Source: Spirochaetaceae bacterium (GTDB lineage Bacteria > Spirochaetota > Spirochaetia > Treponematales > Breznakiellaceae). From it: a stretch of DNA of 13,884 bases. The notes beneath the pieces are model-generated. The model worked only from the letters and a program-made list of their open reading frames with translations, had not been told where the DNA came from and did not search any database. The position numbers and the translations under genes were made by a program. The DNA lies in the NCBI GenBank assembly GCA_031256815.1, contig JAIRPU010000175.1, positions 1 to 13,884 on the forward strand, read 5' to 3'. Below, piece after piece: positions 6,528 through 13,884 of the stretch; position 1 is the first letter of the stretch; every line of letters begins with the position of its first letter.

Positions 6528-8990
6528 CTAATACATCCATCTAAAACCAAACGATACCATTGGAACAGGCAGTTCATAAAGCGGTTTGTCTTTTGGTTCT
6601 TCAAGCGCTCCTGTATAGCTGTTCATTACCCGCGTATCGTTTTTTGGCATTATCATAACAAGCGCGTTGCCTATAGCGATATAAACTTCGCCCTGTGTTT
6701 TGCCGTTTTTTTTATAAAAATTATACGAAAGTTTTATATCCAGAGGAATGCTATAAACATTTCTAAGCGTATCGGAATAGCGTGAATAATCATAATACCT
6801 GTATGTCCCTGTAGGGATGTATAAAAGCGGCCTTGATTTATTGTGTTCGATTAGCGGGACGCCGGAAGCAAATCCAAGGCGCGTAAATAAACTAAAAGCG
6901 GAAAACAGTTTTAAATTTAAAATAAGGTTAAGGTTATGGAACCTGTGATATTGTGGATAATACCATTCATTACTGTCAATAGCGGCGTCTGGAAACGCCC
7001 GCGTGCCTTCAGGGTTATTATAACGCGCTATATTAAATGAATACGAAATCCATCCGGTAGCGCGCCCAGCTTTTTTTTGTAAAAGTATATCAATTCCTCC
7101 TACATGGCCTCTGCCGTCAAAATAATATTCATTTCCAACCTGATTACTCCCGTCGTTTATTATAACAATATTGCTGTAAGTTCTGTTAAAAACATATTTA
7201 TAATAAAACTCTACATTGGCGCTTAATGATGAATTAAAAGCGGCATTAATTCCAAGCACATTTGTCCAGGCCTGCTGCTGCTTGATGCCGCTTAGGGCGT
7301 TTTTGCTGCTGGCAAGCGTTAGTTCGTTTGTAATTGACGAAAACAGCCCGCTTCCTGCGCTTAGAGTAAGCGATTCAATTTTTTCGCCGGAAAACGCATG
7401 GTATTTTATATTGAATCTTGGGTTAAAAACCGGCGGCGGCGCTGCGTTGAAATCTGTGTTTATAAAATAAAGATGATCAATCCGTATTCCGGCTTCGGCG
7501 CTGATTTTTTTTTGATTTGATTCATAATTTAACGCCGTCCATGCCGAACTAAACCAGCCCTGATTGTTAACATCCGGAGAATATAGAGGATAGCTTATAA
7601 GCATGTTGTTATTTCCATTTGGGAGATATATATAAATATTGTTTTTGTAATCAATTTGCCATGCGTGGTAAACCTCTTCAACGCCGGCGTTAAAAACAAA
7701 ATTTTCCGCAGCCTGCCAATCAAGCTCAAATCTAAACTGCCCGTTATACACAGGATATGTAATCTTGTCTTCCAGCGGTTTGCCGTCGCTTTCGGTAAGA
7801 AGCATCGAATATACAGATTTATTAAAAGAGCCGCCTAAAGAACTCCGCAAAAGCAGATTGTTAAGCGGATTAAAATTAATTTGAGTAGAAAAAAACGCAA
7901 TTAAATTATTCCAGCTATACTCCATTTCGTTATCAAAAACCGCGGCGGCGCTCTGCCCTTTTTTATATTCAATCTCTACGCCGTCGTTGCCTGTATATGC
8001 GTTTATAATTGCTTCTAAATTTGAACTCCAGCGGTAATTAAAATTAAAACCGGCGCATTGAATATACGGAGCGGTTTTAACGGCGTCTATTACATCAAAC
8101 GCCTCAATTGAATTTGAAAGCAATTTTACAAGACCAACAAAGCCGTCCCAATACGTTATCTTTCCAAAAAACGAAAAGCCGCCGTCCTGCGAGGCATCTT
8201 TGGTTTTTAATGGCGTAGAAAAATAAACGTGCAGCGCGCTTGTAGAAATGCCCGTCTCTATCTCCGCATAATCGCGCGCCGCGTGTTTGGATTCAACTTC
8301 CAAAAGGCCGGATGAACTGTAGCCGTAGCGCGTCTGGAACACGCCATGAGAGAGCGTAGCTGTTTCTACCATTTTTGGGTCGAATATAGAAACTACCCCT
8401 CCCCAATGATACGGATTATCAATATAAAAACCGTCAAAAACCGCTTTCAAATCGCCCGGTTCGCCGCCGCGTATAGAAGGAAGCGCGTCAAACATTCCGG
8501 TATAGCTTACCCCCGGAAGCAATTTTATAGAGGTTAGAACATCTTCTATAAGCCCTATCCTCGCGCTTTTTGATAAAACTTTTGAAGAAAGAGTTATGCT
8601 GTCTCCAAGATTCTCTTTTATCTGACTGGAACGGTTAGCCTCGAACAGAAGCTCTTTGTTTTCGACTGCGGCAACGGCCTTTAAACTGAGTATCCAGCTT
8701 TCGCCCTGTTCAGGCACCGTCCAACGTAATGTCTCGTAACCGGGATAGATTATTCTAAAAACAGGAGTTTCGTTGTCCTTTATTTTGAGTTTAAGCCTTC
8801 CGTCCTCGTCGCCTTTAACATAACTGCCGTCTGCGCTGTAAACACGAACTTCTTCCAGTGGTATTCCAAGCTCAGAATCCAGAATAATTATTTCAATATC
8901 ACGCGCAAACAGAGAATGCGAAGCGATTAAAAAGAAAACAGCGGTTAAAAAGCGCCGGCCGGCGCCAAATAACCACAGCTTAAAGTTCAC
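6528..8990 (-). CDS. TonB-dependent-receptor-like outer-membrane protein
   Basis: This 820-residue protein is predicted to be an outer-membrane beta-barrel receptor. A signal peptide with GRR before a hydrophobic core ends near LFA-29. A carboxypeptidase-regulatory-like beta-sandwich follows (about 31-105), then a plug domain (about 130-240) with LPGV, SIRGG, VFDGFYIDNPYHWGG and SSGLLEVES, all typical of TonB-receptor plugs. The rest (about 245-820) alternates aromatic and polar residues as barrel strands do and ends on aromatic Y820, the expected barrel-assembly signal. The start is GTG, with AGAGG 4 nt upstream (8995-8999); tpiA ends 28 nt before, so the two are probably cotranscribed. No TonB box stands out, and no TonB/ExbB genes are in the window, so the substrate and energy coupling are unknown. 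Confidence 0.85.
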   Translation of the reverse strand: MNFKLWLFGAGRRFLTAVFFLIASHSLFARDIEIIILDSELGIPLEEVRVYSADGSYVKGDEDGRLKLKIKDNETPVFRIIYPGYETLRWTVPEQGESWILSLKAVAAVENKELLFEANRSSQIKENLGDSITLSSKVLSKSARIGLIEDVLTSIKLLPGVSYTGMFDALPSIRGGEPGDLKAVFDGFYIDNPYHWGGVVSIFDPKMVETATLSHGVFQTRYGYSSSGLLEVESKHAARDYAEIETGISTSALHVYFSTPLKTKDASQDGGFSFFGKITYWDGFVGLVKLLSNSIEAFDVIDAVKTAPYIQCAGFNFNYRWSSNLEAIINAYTGNDGVEIEYKKGQSAAAVFDNEMEYSWNNLIAFFSTQINFNPLNNLLLRSSLGGSFNKSVYSMLLTESDGKPLEDKITYPVYNGQFRFELDWQAAENFVFNAGVEEVYHAWQIDYKNNIYIYLPNGNNNMLISYPLYSPDVNNQGWFSSAWTALNYESNQKKISAEAGIRIDHLYFINTDFNAAPPPVFNPRFNIKYHAFSGEKIESLTLSAGSGLFSSITNELTLASSKNALSGIKQQQAWTNVLGINAAFNSSLSANVEFYYKYVFNRTYSNIVIINDGSNQVGNEYYFDGRGHVGGIDILLQKKAGRATGWISYSFNIARYNNPEGTRAFPDAAIDSNEWYYPQYHRFHNLNLILNLKLFSAFSLFTRLGFASGVPLIEHNKSRPLLYIPTGTYRYYDYSRYSDTLRNVYSIPLDIKLSYNFYKKNGKTQGEVYIAIGNALVMIMPKNDTRVMNSYTGALEEPKDKPLYELPVPMVSFGFRWMY

Positions 8991-9018
8991 TAAACCTCTA
9001 TTACATCTATTTTATTTG

Positions 9019-9768
9019 CTAAAACTTTGCTATAGGCACAAAGCTCTCTGCTTTAAGAGAGGCGCCTCCTACAAGCGCGCCGTCTATGTTTTCTTTTGCC
9101 ATAAGTGTAGCGGCATTGTCCGGTTTTACAGAACCGCCATACTGAATAATCATTTTTTGCGCGGCGGCTCCTCCAAAAAGTTTTTCTATAACCTTTCTGA
9201 TGTACGCATGAATAGCGTCGGCATCTTCCGGGGTAGCGGTTTTACCGGTGCCTATTGCCCAAACAGGCTCATAAGCCACAACCACATTTTTTAGTTCGTC
9301 CGCGGAAACCCCTTTAAGCCCTTCGGTTATTTGGGTTTCGCATACCGTTTCCGCCTTGCCGGATTCGCGCTCTTCAAGCAGCTCTCCAACGCATAAAATT
9401 ACTTCAAAACCATGCGAAAGCGCCAAACGAAGTTTTTTATTTATAAGCGCGTTATCTTCGTGATAAATATGCCGGCGTTCACTGTGCCCCAGAATAACGG
9501 TTTGTACGCCTAAATCTTTAAGCTGCAATACAGAAACTTCTCCGGTATGCGCTCCCTGCTCCTCAAAAGCGCAGTTCTGAGCGCCAAGCCTTATATTTGT
9601 TCCTTTTAATACTGCCGAAACACTCTCCAAAAGCGTAAAACCCGGAACTATAAGATATTTGTGTTTGCCGTCTTTTAACGCCGAAACAAGCTCTTTTGCA
9701 AGAGAAACCGCTTCTGACCTTGTTTTATGCATCTTCCAGTTTGCAGCAACATAATAATTTCTTGACAT
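9019..9768 (-). CDS. tpiA: Triosephosphate isomerase
   Basis: Cytosolic glycolytic enzyme interconverting dihydroxyacetone phosphate and glyceraldehyde-3-phosphate. The 249-residue length is standard for the TIM barrel. Catalytic residues are all present: N10 and K12 (AANWKM), H95 (ILGHSERR) and E167 (VVAYEPVWAIGTGK, including the mobile loop 6). The phosphate-binding QYGGSVK (209-215) and GALVGGASL (230-238) loops are intact. The chosen ATG at 9768 has GGAG 6 nt upstream (9775-9778). An in-frame ATG at 9831 would add 21 residues that the family lacks and lies at the -35 box of the promoter. The receptor gene follows after 28 nt. One deviation: VPGFTLL replaces the usual PPFxxL near residue 42. 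Confidence 0.97.
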   Translation of the reverse strand: MSRNYYVAANWKMHKTRSEAVSLAKELVSALKDGKHKYLIVPGFTLLESVSAVLKGTNIRLGAQNCAFEEQGAHTGEVSVLQLKDLGVQTVILGHSERRHIYHEDNALINKKLRLALSHGFEVILCVGELLEERESGKAETVCETQITEGLKGVSADELKNVVVAYEPVWAIGTGKTATPEDADAIHAYIRKVIEKLFGGAAAQKMIIQYGGSVKPDNAATLMAKENIDGALVGGASLKAESFVPIAKF

Positions 9769-9802
9769 ATAAATCTCCAGTAAATAATTGTTTAATACAG
9801 CT

Positions 9803-9831
9803 AATTTATGCTCTAAACATGGAGCTGTCAA
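9803..9831 (-). promoter_or_regulatory. Sigma-70-type promoter for tpiA
   Basis: On the minus strand, a perfect TTGACA (9831-9826) lies exactly 17 bp from TAAATT (9808-9803, four of six matches). Initiation would fall near 9796, giving a leader of about 28 nt that contains the GGAG ribosome site. This is the best-formed promoter in the window and presumably also drives the downstream receptor gene. Confidence 0.65.
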
Positions 9832-9890
9832 GAGAGCTTTACATTATAACTACATATAGGACACTTGCAGGTTAGCGGGCACGTCCACCC

Positions 9891-9913
9891 CGCGCGCCAC
9901 CGCGTGGCGCGCG
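9891..9913. repeat. GC-rich perfect hairpin in the tpiA-dnaE divergent gap
   Basis: Arms CGCGCGCCAC (9891-9900) and GTGGCGCGCG (9904-9913) flank CGC. Its perfect arms, tiny loop and CGCGTG apex (9901-9906) recall two hairpins of the left-end island. TTTTGC follows on the plus strand, but no gene ends upstream, so a terminator role is unlikely. A second, mutually exclusive stem could form between GCGGG (9875-9879) and CCCGC (9889-9893). Confidence 0.7.
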
Positions 9914-9950
9914 TTTTGCAATATTGCGTTTTTATGCCGTTTCAGGTTAA

Positions 9951-9956
9951 TATACT
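9951..9956 (+). promoter_or_regulatory. Candidate -10 element for dnaE
   Basis: TATACT matches the -10 consensus at five of six positions and would place a start near 9963, 13 nt before the dnaE ATG. No good -35 lies at 16-18 bp; TTGCGT at 9924-9929 is 21 bp away. Support is therefore weak. Confidence 0.3.
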
Positions 9957-9975
9957 ACTAAACCACGGAGAGACT

Positions 9976-12900
9976 ATGAACGATTTTGTCCACCTTCACG
10001 TTCACACAGATTATTCACTACTGGATGGAGTAGCAAAAATAAAACCGCTTGTCGCGCGGGCAAAAGAACTTGGACAGCGCGCGCTTGCCATTACCGACCA
10101 TGGCAATATGTTTGGGGTATTGCATTTTGAACACGAATGCAGAAAAGCAGGAATAAAACCTGTTATAGGCTGCGAATTTTATGTTGCCGGCGGAAGCCGA
10201 ACACAAAAAACAGGCACCGAAGAAGGCAACAAATATTATCATTTAATTTTATTGGCCAAAGATGTAACAGGATACAAAAATCTTGTTTATTTAAACTCAT
10301 ATTCATGGACGGAAGGTTTTTATTATAAACCGCGAATAGATACGGAACTTATAGAACGTTACAGCGAGGGGCTCATCTGCCTTTCTGCATGTATAGCCGG
10401 TGAAGTTCCGCAGCTTCTTTTAGCGGGAAACAAAAAACGGGCATATCAAATAATTCAATACTACAAAGATATTTATGGAAAAGAAAATTATTTTATAGAA
10501 TTACAGGATCATGGGCTTGCCGAGCAAAAAACAGCCGCGCGGCTTTTAATCGAAGCTTCAAAAGAGACCGATACGCCGCTTGTAGTTACAAATGATTCTC
10601 ATTACATTCTAAAAGAAGACTGGGAAGCCCAATCGGTGGCCATGTGCATCGCCACACAAAAAAAACTTTCTGACCCTTCACGCATAGATTTTGGTTCCGA
10701 AGAGTTTTATTTAAAATCCGCGGAAGAAATGGAACTGCTTTTTCCGGAATATCCTGAAGCAATTAAAAATACGGTTCGCATAAGCGAAATGTGTAATTGT
10801 ATTATTCCACAATTTGATGTAAAAGAATTAAAAGACTGCCTGCCCCGTTATGAAATACCTGAGCTTTTTTACAGTGAAGAAGATTATATACGTCATTTGG
10901 TAAACGAAGGCATAAAAAAACGCTATAAACAAATAACTGAAGAAATAGAAACCCGCGTAGAATTCGAGCTTTCTACAATAATTAAAATGGGTTTTTCCGG
11001 ATACTTTTTAATAGTTTGGGATTTTATTAACTGGGCGCGGAGCAGGGATATTCCAATTGGGCCAGGCCGCGGTTCCGGCGCCGGTTCCATTGTTGCCTAT
11101 GCCATGGGAATTACAAACATAGACCCTCTGCGCTTTGGGCTTTTCTTTGAACGCTTTTTAAATCCTGAACGTGTATCCATGCCTGATTTCGATATTGATA
11201 TAAGCGATGAAGGCAGGCAGGAAGTGCTTGCGTATACAAGAGAAAAATATGGCGCGGCGCACGTTGGCCATATTGCCACTTTTGGAACCCTTAAACCCAA
11301 AGCGGTAATAAAAGATGTTGGGCGCGTTCTTGAAATACCGCTTTCCGATGTAAACTATCTTGTAAGTAAAGTTCCGGAAAATTTAAAAACCCAATTGGAT
11401 GACGCTTTTAAATTAAATCCGGACATACCCAAATCAGGGCAGCTCGCCGAATACAGGCACGATAAAAAATATGAAAAGCTTTTTGATATCTGCTTTAAAT
11501 TGGAAAACACGCACCGGAACACAAGCCTGCACGCTTCCGGAATTGTAATTGGAAAATCACCTTTGCCGGATTGGGCGCCTGTATTTACTGTAAAAGACAA
11601 ATCAAGCAACAACGAAAAATATGTAAATGCAACACAATATGATTTAACGGTTATTGAAAACTGCGGTCTTGTTAAAATGGATTATCTTGGGTTAAAAGCG
11701 CTTTCTGTTATAAAACGTTCAGAAGAACTAATAAGAAAAATGCCTGCCCACAAAGATTTTTCTATCGAGAGCATTGACGAAAATGATTCACACGCATTTG
11801 ATTTATTCTGCGCCGGTAAAACCGCGGCGTTTTTTCAATTTGAAAGTGAAGGTATGCAAAAAGTTTTAAGACAGGCAAAACCAAGACGCATAGAAGATTT
11901 AATAGCATTAAACGCGCTGTACCGTCCCGGGCCTATGGATAATATACAAAAATTCATTGAAGGTAAATTTGATGCAAACAAAATAAAATATCCTGACCCG
12001 TGTTTAAAAGATATTCTTGAAGAAACCTACGGCGTTATAGTGTATCAGGAACAGGTAATGCAAGTTGCTCAGCGCATTGCAGGTTACAGTCTTGGCGCGG
12101 CGGATTTGCTGCGCCGCGCAATGGGAAAGAAAAAAACCGAAGTAATGATTGCAGAAAAAGAAAAATTTATTGCGGGTGCTGTAGCAAACGGCTTCAGCGA
12201 AAAAAAAGCTGGAGAGATATTTGAAATTCTGCTGCCATTTGCCGGATATGGTTTTAATAAAAGCCATGCTGCGGCGTATTCAGTGTTGGCGTATCAAACG
12301 GCTTTTCTTAAAGCAAATTTTTCCGTAGAATTTTTTGCTGCTGTACTTACAAACCAGATTAATTCAAATAATGACAATATAACCGCGTATATAGAAGAAG
12401 CCCGCGATGAAGGCATTAAAATAACTCCTCCGGACATTAATTTATCCGGTGTAATATTTGAAGTTCACAGCGAAACTAACGGCGAAAAAAAAATTGTATT
12501 TGGGATTTCAGGAATAAAAGGCGTTGGCGAGGCGGCTGCGCAGGCAATTATAACGGAAAGAACTGCCGGCGGAAAATATAAAAGTTTTATTGATTTTCTT
12601 TTAAGATTAGATACCAAATCGGCAAATAAAAAAGCGGTAGAAGTGCTTATAAAAACCGGCGCATTTGACGCACTTGGAAAACCGCGGGGAATTCTTCTGG
12701 CAAATTTGGAGAGGGCAATGTCTTTTGCCGAAAAATGCCGTTCAGATACGGCACTTGGCCAGGGCAGCCTTTTTGGAGACAGCACCAGCGCTCAGCCTGT
12801 TGAATTCATTTTTGAAGATGCCGCGGAGCTTTCACTTAACGAAAAACTTCAGGCGGAACAAGAGCTTATCGGCTGTTTTATTTCCGGACATCCTCTTGAT

Positions 12901-13548
12901 GAAGTACGCGATAAAATATTAAAATGCGCCACCTTAACAACAAAAAACATGGAAGAAAAAATCACTAATATTATACCGCCCTCCAATAACGAAAAAACAA
13001 AACAAGCATGGGCAAAGTACCGCGAAGCAAAAGAAAACAGGCCAAAACACATACTTATCGGAATAATAAAAGAGTTAAAAGTTATTAGCGCAAAAAAAGA
13101 CGGCAGGCTTATGGCGTTTGCAAGCCTTGAAGACCTTTATGGCAAAACAGAACTTGTTTTTTTTGCCGGCGTTTGGGAGCTTTGTTCAGAAAAAATAAAT
13201 AACGGTGTTATAGTTGCGCTTTCCGGTTATCCTGAATATAACAAGGAAAACAAACTATGCTTTCAGGTAGAAAGCGTACTTGATATAAATAATCTTGCCG
13301 AAAAGCCGCGCCGTGAATTGCATATAAGATTAGATTCAAATGCCATAAAAAAAGAAGATATGCTTTTTCCGCTTAAAAGCTGTATTACTTCCCATAACGG
13401 CAACTGTGTTGTATTTTTTCATGTTTCTTACGGGCAGGATAACGAAGCGGTTGTTCAAACAACGCCGCGTTTTAGAGCCTCATCACTTGATGAGCATCTT
13501 AATGAATTAAAAAAATTCACCTGCGTAGAAGATGTATGGACGGAGTAA
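9976..13548 (+). CDS. dnaE: DNA polymerase III alpha subunit
   Basis: The replicative polymerase of the chromosome, 1190 residues, close to the usual DnaE length. Domains in order: PHP (about 1-280, with H8, H10, D41, H42, E67, H89, H179, D207 and H209 preserved), palm/catalytic core with GPGRGSGAGS and PDFDIDISD (D406 and D408) and KMDYLGLK (D569) as the three metal aspartates, fingers with ALYRPGPMDN and LLRRAMGKKK, a helix-hairpin-helix at GVGEAAAQ, the internal clamp-binding motif QGSLF (929-933), an OB-fold near ILIGIIKELKV, and a C-terminal tau-binding-type region. The ATG at 9976 has GGAGAG upstream (9968-9972 region) and begins the conserved FVHLHVHTDYS. A 37-residue in-frame extension from 9865 runs through the hairpin and is rejected. 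A YggT-family gene follows after 3 nt. Confidence 0.97.
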   Translation: MNDFVHLHVHTDYSLLDGVAKIKPLVARAKELGQRALAITDHGNMFGVLHFEHECRKAGIKPVIGCEFYVAGGSRTQKTGTEEGNKYYHLILLAKDVTGYKNLVYLNSYSWTEGFYYKPRIDTELIERYSEGLICLSACIAGEVPQLLLAGNKKRAYQIIQYYKDIYGKENYFIELQDHGLAEQKTAARLLIEASKETDTPLVVTNDSHYILKEDWEAQSVAMCIATQKKLSDPSRIDFGSEEFYLKSAEEMELLFPEYPEAIKNTVRISEMCNCIIPQFDVKELKDCLPRYEIPELFYSEEDYIRHLVNEGIKKRYKQITEEIETRVEFELSTIIKMGFSGYFLIVWDFINWARSRDIPIGPGRGSGAGSIVAYAMGITNIDPLRFGLFFERFLNPERVSMPDFDIDISDEGRQEVLAYTREKYGAAHVGHIATFGTLKPKAVIKDVGRVLEIPLSDVNYLVSKVPENLKTQLDDAFKLNPDIPKSGQLAEYRHDKKYEKLFDICFKLENTHRNTSLHASGIVIGKSPLPDWAPVFTVKDKSSNNEKYVNATQYDLTVIENCGLVKMDYLGLKALSVIKRSEELIRKMPAHKDFSIESIDENDSHAFDLFCAGKTAAFFQFESEGMQKVLRQAKPRRIEDLIALNALYRPGPMDNIQKFIEGKFDANKIKYPDPCLKDILEETYGVIVYQEQVMQVAQRIAGYSLGAADLLRRAMGKKKTEVMIAEKEKFIAGAVANGFSEKKAGEIFEILLPFAGYGFNKSHAAAYSVLAYQTAFLKANFSVEFFAAVLTNQINSNNDNITAYIEEARDEGIKITPPDINLSGVIFEVHSETNGEKKIVFGISGIKGVGEAAAQAIITERTAGGKYKSFIDFLLRLDTKSANKKAVEVLIKTGAFDALGKPRGILLANLERAMSFAEKCRSDTALGQGSLFGDSTSAQPVEFIFEDAAELSLNEKLQAEQELIGCFISGHPLDEVRDKILKCATLTTKNMEEKITNIIPPSNNEKTKQAWAKYREAKENRPKHILIGIIKELKVISAKKDGRLMAFASLEDLYGKTELVFFAGVWELCSEKINNGVIVALSGYPEYNKENKLCFQVESVLDINNLAEKPRRELHIRLDSNAIKKEDMLFPLKSCITSHNGNCVVFFHVSYGQDNEAVVQTTPRFRASSLDEHLNELKKFTCVEDVWTE

Positions 13549-13551
13549 ATT

Positions 13552-13884
13552 TTGTTACGTGGAATATTTGTAACACTAAGTGTTTTATGTACTCTTTATA
13601 TTATTGTTATACTTTTAAGAGTTATGTTAAGCTGGGTTAATGGGCAGATATTAACACTGCCATACCGTTATTTTTGTAAACTTACCGACCCCTATCTTGA
13701 ATTTTTTAAACGGTTTCGCATTTTTCGTTTTAATACTATTGATATTTCGCCATTTTTTGCTTTAGCGCTTTTAAGTACAACAAGCACAATTTTTTGGACG
13801 CTTGCCTGGGCAGAGAAATTCAGCATAGGTGTTTTTCTTGCAATACTTGCATTGTTTTTCTGGTCGGTAGTCTCAGCATTGCTT
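13552..13884 (+). CDS. yggT: YggT-family membrane protein (3' end outside window)
   Basis: The first 111 codons of a small inner-membrane protein are present and the frame is open to the window edge. The family pattern is clear: a first membrane helix ending LLRVMLSWV, then PYRYFCKLTDPYLEFFKRFR, then the NTIDISPFFALALL motif before a second hydrophobic segment, as in the YggT repeat (PF02325). The start is TTG at 13552, chosen because GGAG at 13542-13545, inside the last dnaE codons, is 6 nt upstream, and because the next in-frame ATG would delete half of the first helix. The preceding in-frame codons are TAA ATT. YggT proteins have been tied to osmotic tolerance and division-site organisation, but the function is not firmly known. 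Confidence 0.85.
   Translation, partial: MLRGIFVTLSVLCTLYIIVILLRVMLSWVNGQILTLPYRYFCKLTDPYLEFFKRFRIFRFNTIDISPFFALALLSTTSTIFWTLAWAEKFSIGVFLAILALFFWSVVSALL

Noticed and set aside
9769..9831. 21-residue N-terminal extension of TpiA
   Set aside because: The family begins a few residues before AANWKM, the ATG at 9768 has GGAG, and the upstream ATG coincides with the promoter -35 box.
9891..9920. Intrinsic terminator
   Set aside because: Only four T residues follow, and the stem is between divergent genes, so no upstream transcript ends here.
9865..9975. 37-residue N-terminal extension of DnaE
   Set aside because: It translates the GC hairpin, is unlike any DnaE N-terminus, and lacks an SD, whereas the ATG at 9976 has GGAGAG and begins the conserved PHP motif.
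1..13884. CRISPR array, tRNA, rRNA, transposase or prophage genes
   Set aside because: No regularly spaced repeats, no cloverleaf or rRNA sequence that I could recognise, and no recombinase or phage motifs in any frame.

Overview
The window looks like chromosomal DNA of a Gram-negative (diderm) bacterium, probably a spirochaete of the Treponema type. The reasons are the treponeme-like wording of DnaE and its PHP domain, a spirochaete-style lipoprotein signal, and an outer-membrane barrel protein ending in an aromatic residue. This placement is inference, because no rRNA or species marker is present. Coding DNA is AT-leaning. The left end stands out: 49 of the 60 bases at 211-270 are G/C, against 16 of 60 at 421-480.

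Layout. Positions 1-491 hold no credible gene. About 1-365 is a GC-rich island packed with perfect or near-perfect inverted repeats, followed by an AT-rich promoter region. A plus-strand lipoprotein, the substrate-binding protein of an iron-siderophore/haem/corrinoid-type ABC importer (492-1535), is convergent with a minus-strand unit and overlaps it by 4 bp. That unit reads, in transcription order, NhaC-family Na+/H+ antiporter (4833-3259), cation diffusion facilitator (3243-2317) and YmdB-type metallophosphoesterase (2317-1532), with 15-nt and -1-nt junctions. Upstream of it lie a 35-bp tandem duplication and cobQ (6429-4981). Further upstream on the minus strand are tpiA (9768-9019) and, 28 nt after it, a TonB-dependent-receptor-like outer-membrane protein (8990-6528). 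On the plus strand, dnaE (9976-13548) runs divergently from tpiA, and a YggT-family membrane protein follows it, starting at a TTG 3 nt after the dnaE stop and cut by the window edge.

How the genes fit together. NhaC plus CDF suggests a small ion-homeostasis operon. A TonB-type receptor, a BtuF-like binding protein and CobQ within 9 kb could reflect corrinoid acquisition and completion, but they are separate transcription units and the link is speculative. tpiA (glycolysis) and dnaE (replication) are housekeeping genes.

Most of the window is ordinary. No new multi-gene system is evident. The least explained parts are the hairpin island at the left end, a hairpin of similar design in front of dnaE, the 35-bp tandem repeat, and two genes whose best promoters sit so close to the start codon that leaderless mRNAs are predicted.
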